Assembly: GCA_900472295.1 (NCBI GenBank)
Contig: UCIA01000027.1
Span: forward strand, 70,506 to 104,589
Direction: 5' to 3'
DNA from: Hyphomicrobiales bacterium
Lineage (GTDB): Bacteria > Pseudomonadota > Alphaproteobacteria > Rhizobiales > Rhizobiaceae
Length of the DNA stretch: 34,084 nucleotides
Notes under the pieces: model-generated
The model's database searches: none
Told to the model about the DNA's origin: nothing
The model's input: only the letters and a program-made list of their open reading frames with translations
Position numbers and translations under genes: made by a program
Part shown: positions 30,846 through 34,084 of the stretch, one piece after another
Layout of the letters: the number at the start of each line of letters is the position of its first letter
How positions within the stretch are numbered: the stretch's first letter is position 1

Positions 30846-31936
30846 ACGTCGGCGAGCGCCACTACCGCACCATCTGGCTGAGCGACGACAAGCGTTCGAT
30901 CGAGATCATCGACCAGCGCTGGCTGCCGCATGAATTCCGGGTTGAGACGATCGGAACGGTCGAAGGCGTGGCAACAGCGATCCGCGACATGTGGGTGCGC
31001 GGCGCGCCACTGATCGGCGTCACCGCGGCCTATGGCGTCGCCATCCAGATGGCGGACGACCCGTCGGATGCAGCGCTCGACGCGGTGTGGGAGACGCTGC
31101 ACAAGACGCGGCCGACCGCAATCAATCTGCGCTGGGCGCTGGACGAGATGCGGCGCTTCCTCAAGCCGATTGCACCGGCGCAACGCGCTGAAGCCGCCTA
31201 CAAGCGCGCAGCCGAAATCGCCGACGAGGATGTGGGCTTGAACCGCGCCATCGGCGAGAACGGGTTGAAAATCATCAAGGAGATCGCGGCGCGCAAGCAA
31301 CCGGGCGAGCCGGTCAACATCCTCACCCATTGCAATGCCGGCTGGCTGGCGACCGTCGATTATGGCACCGCGACCTCGCCGATCTATCTCGCCGTCGAGG
31401 CCGGCATTCCGGTCCACGTCTATGTCGACGAAACCAGGCCGCGCAACCAGGGCGCCCAGCTCACCGCCTGGGAGATGGCCGGCCACGGCGTGCCGCATAC
31501 GCTGATCGTCGACAATGCCGGCGGCCATCTGATGCAGCATGGCGAAGTCGACATGGTGATCGTCGGCACCGACCGCACGACGGCCAATGGCGACGTCTGC
31601 AACAAGATCGGCACCTATCTCAAGGCGCTCGCCGCCGCCGACAATGACGTGCCGTTCTATGTCGCCCTGCCCTCGCCGACCATCGACTGGACGGTGGGCG
31701 ACGGCCTGACCGAGATCCCGATCGAGGAGCGGTCGGGTGACGAGGTGTCGCTGGTGTGGGGCAAGACGGCGGACGGCAAGATAGCGCAGGTGCGGGTGTC
31801 GCCCGAAGCGACGCCGGCGGCGAACCCGGCGTTCGATGTGACGCCCGCGAGGCTGGTCACCGGGCTGATCACCGAGCGCGGGGTGGCAAAGGCGTCGCGC
31901 GAGGGGTTGAAGGCGATGTTCCCGGAACGGGGTTAG
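30842..31936 (+). CDS. mtnA: S-methyl-5-thioribose-1-phosphate isomerase
   Basis: The 364-residue protein interconverts methylthioribose-1-phosphate and methylthioribulose-1-phosphate. It belongs to the eIF2B-like MtnA family, with RGAPLIGVTAAYGVA, THCNAGWLAT (catalytic Cys near 164), RNQGAQLTAWEM and VGTDRTTANGDVCNKIGTY (catalytic Asp near 244). These match the Cys160/Asp240 pair of the Bacillus enzyme. The likely start is a TTG that overlaps the mtnK stop (TTGA), implying translational coupling; the next in-frame ATG would remove conserved sequence. No mtnB, mtnC, mtnD, mtnW or mtnX gene follows, so the next step must be encoded elsewhere or use a different route. A repeat hairpin follows four bases after the stop. 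Confidence 0.93.
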   Translation: MNVGERHYRTIWLSDDKRSIEIIDQRWLPHEFRVETIGTVEGVATAIRDMWVRGAPLIGVTAAYGVAIQMADDPSDAALDAVWETLHKTRPTAINLRWALDEMRRFLKPIAPAQRAEAAYKRAAEIADEDVGLNRAIGENGLKIIKEIAARKQPGEPVNILTHCNAGWLATVDYGTATSPIYLAVEAGIPVHVYVDETRPRNQGAQLTAWEMAGHGVPHTLIVDNAGGHLMQHGEVDMVIVGTDRTTANGDVCNKIGTYLKALAAADNDVPFYVALPSPTIDWTVGDGLTEIPIEERSGDEVSLVWGKTADGKIAQVRVSPEATPAANPAFDVTPARLVTGLITERGVAKASREGLKAMFPERG

Positions 31937-32010
31937 CCAATCTCCCCCCCACGAGGGGGGAGATCAGCCAATCGCCAATTGACAGCCCCCTCCCGCCCCG
32001 CCATATCTCC
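31937..32010. repeat. Partial copy of the ATCTCCCCC palindromic repeat
   Basis: ATCTCCCCCC (31940-31949) and GGGGGGAGAT (31955-31964) form a 10-bp hairpin right after mtnA. A degraded second arm with CCCCCTCCCGCCCCGCCATA runs to about 32010. It is related to the element at 8385-8540 and separates mtnA from the FMN riboswitch. Confidence 0.7.
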
Positions 32011-32019
32011 CCCGTTAAT

Positions 32020-32156
32020 GTTCTCAGGGCGGGGTGAAAGTCCCCACCGGCGGTAAGGGTTTCGGCCCAAGCCCGCGAGCGCCTTCCGGCTACGGAAGGG
32101 TCAGCAGATCCGGTGTGATTCCGGAGCCGACGGTCATAGTCCGGATGGAAGAGAAC
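32020..32156 (+). ncRNA. FMN riboswitch (RFN element)
   Basis: The conserved core is plain: AGGGCGGGGTGAAAGTCCCC, ACCGGCGGTAAGG, GCCCGCGAGC, CCGGTGTGATTCCGGAGCCG and ACGGTCATAGTCCGGATG. The closing P1 stem is GTTCTC (32020-32025) with GAGAAC (32151-32156). It binds flavin mononucleotide and lowers expression of the gene downstream, ribH2. The variable arm between 32080 and 32105 is a short CCTTCCGG/ACGGAAGG hairpin. Confidence 0.97.
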
Positions 32157-32168
32157 GATCGCAAGGGA

Positions 32169-32192
32169 CGGCTCGCTCGCGGGCCGGTTTTT
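32169..32192 (+). terminator. Riboswitch expression platform: intrinsic terminator
   Basis: CGGCTCGC and GCGGGCCG (32169-32186) form a GC-rich stem with one U-G pair and a tight loop, followed by a T-run at 32188-32192. It lies 12 bases after the aptamer and 45 bases before the ribH2 start, as expected for FMN-dependent transcription attenuation. Confidence 0.7.
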
Positions 32193-32236
32193 GCGTCGTG
32201 CGTCCTGATTCTGGTTCGAAACGGAAGGATGGACCC

Positions 32237-32710
32237 ATGAATCAGCATACCCCAGGAAATCACGAAACTCACCGCATCGCCGTCATTCGCGCGCGCTGGC
32301 ATGCCGATATTGTCTACCAGTGCGTGCAGGCTTTCGAGGCGGAGCTTGCCGTTCTCGGCAATGGGCGCTTCGCCGTCGATGTGTTCGACGTGCCGGGCGC
32401 CTACGAAATCCCGCTCCACGCCAGGACGCTTGCCCAGACCGGCCGCTACGCCGCGATCCTCGGCACGGCCTTTGTCGTCAATGGCGGCATCTACAGGCAC
32501 GATTTCGTAGCAAGTGCCGTGCTCGACGGCATGATGAACGTGCAGCTGTCGACCGGCGTGCCGGTGCTTTCGGCGGTGCTGACGCCGCACAATTATCACG
32601 ACAACGCCGAGCATCACCGCTTCTTCTTCGAGCACTTCGCCGTCAAGGGCAAGGAAGCGGCCAATGCCTGCGTCCAGCTCCTGGCCGCGCGGCAGCTGAT
32701 CGCAGCGTAA
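32237..32710 (+). CDS. ribH2: 6,7-dimethyl-8-ribityllumazine synthase, type II
   Basis: The 157-residue protein condenses the ribityl-aminouracil and dihydroxybutanone phosphate, the penultimate step of riboflavin synthesis. It shows RIAVIRARWHADIV (pyrimidine-binding Trp), DVPGAYEIPLHAR, AILGTAFVVNGGIYRHDFV and TPHNYHDNAEHHRFFFEHF. The last stretch and the short length are features of the rhizobial/Brucella RibH2 type, which forms decamers. No other riboflavin gene is beside it, as usual for ribH2, and it has its own FMN riboswitch. ATG 32237 is preferred over a frame extension to 32198, which would enter the terminator region; AAGGA lies seven to ten bases upstream. Confidence 0.94.
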   Translation: MNQHTPGNHETHRIAVIRARWHADIVYQCVQAFEAELAVLGNGRFAVDVFDVPGAYEIPLHARTLAQTGRYAAILGTAFVVNGGIYRHDFVASAVLDGMMNVQLSTGVPVLSAVLTPHNYHDNAEHHRFFFEHFAVKGKEAANACVQLLAARQLIAA

Positions 32711-32810
32711 GACACGCCAAAACGGCCGGATTTCAGCCCTGCAACAAGAATTGCGACCGATATGGCCGCTGGCGGTTGCGGTTGGCGTGAAATTTGGCCA
32801 GAAGCATCAG

Positions 32811-32835
32811 GGGCCGGCCGGCAACCGGCCGGCCC
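32811..32835. other. Very stable GC hairpin between ribH2 and fba
   Basis: GGGCCGGCCGG (32811-32821) and CCGGCCGGCCC (32825-32835) are perfect complements around CAA. No T-run follows. It lies 39 bases before the GTG start of fba and about 100 bases after the ribH2 stop. It may end the ribH2 transcript with help from Rho or stabilise the fba mRNA 5' end. No promoter is evident in the 164-base gap. Confidence 0.6.
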
Positions 32836-32874
32836 GCGACGTTGCGCTTGAAACCAGATACGGGAGACTATTGG

Positions 32875-33939
32875 GTGGCTCGCATAACACTGAGACAATT
32901 GCTCGATCACGCCGCCGAATACGGCTACGGCGTACCTGCCTTCAACATGAACAATATGGAACAGGGCCTTGCCATCATGGAGGCGGCCGAGGAGACCAAA
33001 TCGCCGGTCATCCTGCAGGCCAGCCGCGGGGCGCGGGCCTATGCCAATGACGTTGTGCTGGCCAAGCTGATCGACGCGCTGGTCGAAATCCACCCCGACA
33101 TTCCGGTCTGCATGCATCTCGACCACGGCAACAATGAAGCGACCTGCGTGACCGCCATCCAGTACGGCTTCACCTCGGTGATGATGGACGGTTCGCTCAA
33201 GGAGGACGGCAAGACGCCGGCCGACTACGCCTATAATTCCGGCATCACCAAGCGCGTCGTCGATATGGCGCATTGGGGCGGTGTGTCGGTGGAAGGCGAG
33301 ATCGGCGTGCTCGGCTCGCTGGAGAGCGGCGGCGGCGAGCAGGAAGACGGCCACGGCGTCGAAGGCGCGATCAGCCACGACCAGTTGCTGACCGATCCGG
33401 AACAGGCGGTCGAGTTCGTCAAGGACACCCATGTCGATGCGCTGGCGGTTGCCATGGGCACCAGCCACGGCGCCTACAAATTCTCGCGCAAGCCGGACGG
33501 CGCGGTGCTGGCGATGAACGTCATCGAAGAGATCCACCGCCGCCTGCCCAACATGCATCTGGTCATGCACGGCTCGTCCTCAGTGCCGGAGGACCTGCAG
33601 GAGATCATCAACAAATATGGCGGCCAGATGAAGCCGACCTGGGGCGTGCCGGTCGAAGAGATCCAGCGCGGCATCAAGCATGGCGTGCGCAAGATCAACA
33701 TCGACACCGACAACCGCATGGCGCTGACCGGCGCCATTCGCAAGGTGCTGACCGAGAACCCGAGCGAATTCGATCCGCGCAAGTACCTGACGCCGGCCAT
33801 GGCCGCCATGCGCAAGCTGTGCAAGGAGCGCTTCGAGCAGTTCGGCACTGCCGGCAATGCGCAGAAGATCAAGCCGCTGCCGGTGGCTGAGATGGCCAAG
33901 CGGTACAAGTCGGGTAGTCTTGATCCGAAGTTTGGGTGA
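32875..33939 (+). CDS. fba: Class II fructose-bisphosphate aldolase
   Basis: The 354-residue zinc enzyme interconverts fructose-1,6-bisphosphate with dihydroxyacetone phosphate and glyceraldehyde-3-phosphate. Recognised by VPAFNMNNMEQ, VCMHLDHGNN (zinc His and catalytic Asp region), SVMMDGSLKEDG, VEGEIGVLGSLESGGGEQEDG, AVAMGTSHGAYKF and the phosphate-binding HGSSSVPEDL and KINIDTDNR. It is of the CbbA/FbaA type common in alphaproteobacteria. The start is taken as GTG at 32875, giving MARITLRQLLDHA, the family N-terminus, with GGGAG at right spacing; the open frame continues to 32794 but that part is GC-repeat-derived. It provides the route by which dihydroxyacetone phosphate from any nearby aldolase reaction enters central metabolism, though a dedicated link is not implied. 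Confidence 0.95.
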   Translation: MARITLRQLLDHAAEYGYGVPAFNMNNMEQGLAIMEAAEETKSPVILQASRGARAYANDVVLAKLIDALVEIHPDIPVCMHLDHGNNEATCVTAIQYGFTSVMMDGSLKEDGKTPADYAYNSGITKRVVDMAHWGGVSVEGEIGVLGSLESGGGEQEDGHGVEGAISHDQLLTDPEQAVEFVKDTHVDALAVAMGTSHGAYKFSRKPDGAVLAMNVIEEIHRRLPNMHLVMHGSSSVPEDLQEIINKYGGQMKPTWGVPVEEIQRGIKHGVRKINIDTDNRMALTGAIRKVLTENPSEFDPRKYLTPAMAAMRKLCKERFEQFGTAGNAQKIKPLPVAEMAKRYKSGSLDPKFG

Positions 33940-33945
33940 GTTGGC

Positions 33946-33991
33946 TAATCTCCCCCCTCGTGGGGGAGATGCCCGGCAGGGCAGAGGGGGG
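33946..33991. repeat. Partial copy of the ATCTCCCCC palindromic repeat after fba
   Basis: ATCTCCCCC (33948-33956) and GGGGGAGAT (33962-33970) pair, followed by GCCCGGCAGGGCAGAGGGGG, the same tail as the right arm of the element at 8493-8540. It begins seven bases after the fba stop. The remaining bases to 34084 show no gene or other feature. Confidence 0.75.
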
Positions 33992-34084
33992 CGCGAAGGA
34001 ACGCCAGCCTTGCTCGCTCCAGCTCTGGGAATATGCCTGAGGGTGCCATTTGATCGATTGAGAAGCCGGCGGGACAGCGCCCCC

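Overview
The window is about 34 kb of GC-rich, densely coding alphaproteobacterial chromosome. Protein content, gene architectures and families of short palindromic intergenic repeats (variants of an ATCTCCCCC...GGGGGAGAT hairpin and a CCTAGGATCC-type element) point to the Rhizobiales, most likely Mesorhizobium. The genus call is by resemblance only. I see no phage, insertion sequence, CRISPR, tRNA or rRNA. The region is metabolic: uptake and catabolic modules, each with its own local regulator or cis-regulatory site.

Left part (1-9.3 kb): a putative methylated-amine demethylation cluster. It holds a DUF1989-GcvT fusion (157-2526), an APC-family permease (2780-4489), a trimethylamine-dehydrogenase-like flavoprotein (4695-6797), a non-pyrrolysine MttB-family methyltransferase (6806-8344) and a BetI-like TetR regulator (8562-9236, opposite strand). 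The flavoprotein keeps the 4Fe-4S motif but has lost the flavin-linking cysteine and much of the trimethylamine pocket. A near-perfect palindrome overlapping its promoter (4653-4676) is a good TetR operator candidate. The inferred route is import, removal of methyl groups, and capture of one-carbon units on tetrahydrofolate by the GcvT domain.

Middle (9.3-20.2 kb), all on the minus strand: an NtaA/DmoA-type flavin monooxygenase, an aldehyde dehydrogenase, a small exported DUF2147 protein, and an RND efflux system (TetR, lipoprotein adaptor, inner-membrane pump) whose promoter lies across an inverted repeat. A palindromic repeat element and an acyl-CoA synthetase follow.

Right part (20.3-34 kb): a SorC-type sugar-responsive regulator precedes a class II aldolase/short-chain dehydrogenase fusion. 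A stand-alone D-Ala-D-Ala ligase and a PhyH-type dioxygenase come next. A ribose-type ABC transporter (ATPase, permease, binding protein; minus strand) is divergent from mtnK-mtnA, which encode 5-methylthioribose kinase and methylthioribose-1-phosphate isomerase. The 137-bp divergent region carries a perfect 10-5-10 palindrome that supplies the -35 box to both promoters, so the transporter and salvage enzymes look co-regulated; methylthioribose or a related 5-deoxy-pentose is the inferred substrate. The nearby aldolase-dehydrogenase fusion could complete a dihydroxyacetone-phosphate-type shunt, but that link is speculative. The window closes with an FMN riboswitch and attenuator ahead of a type II lumazine synthase (ribH2), and a class II fructose-bisphosphate aldolase with a GTG start.
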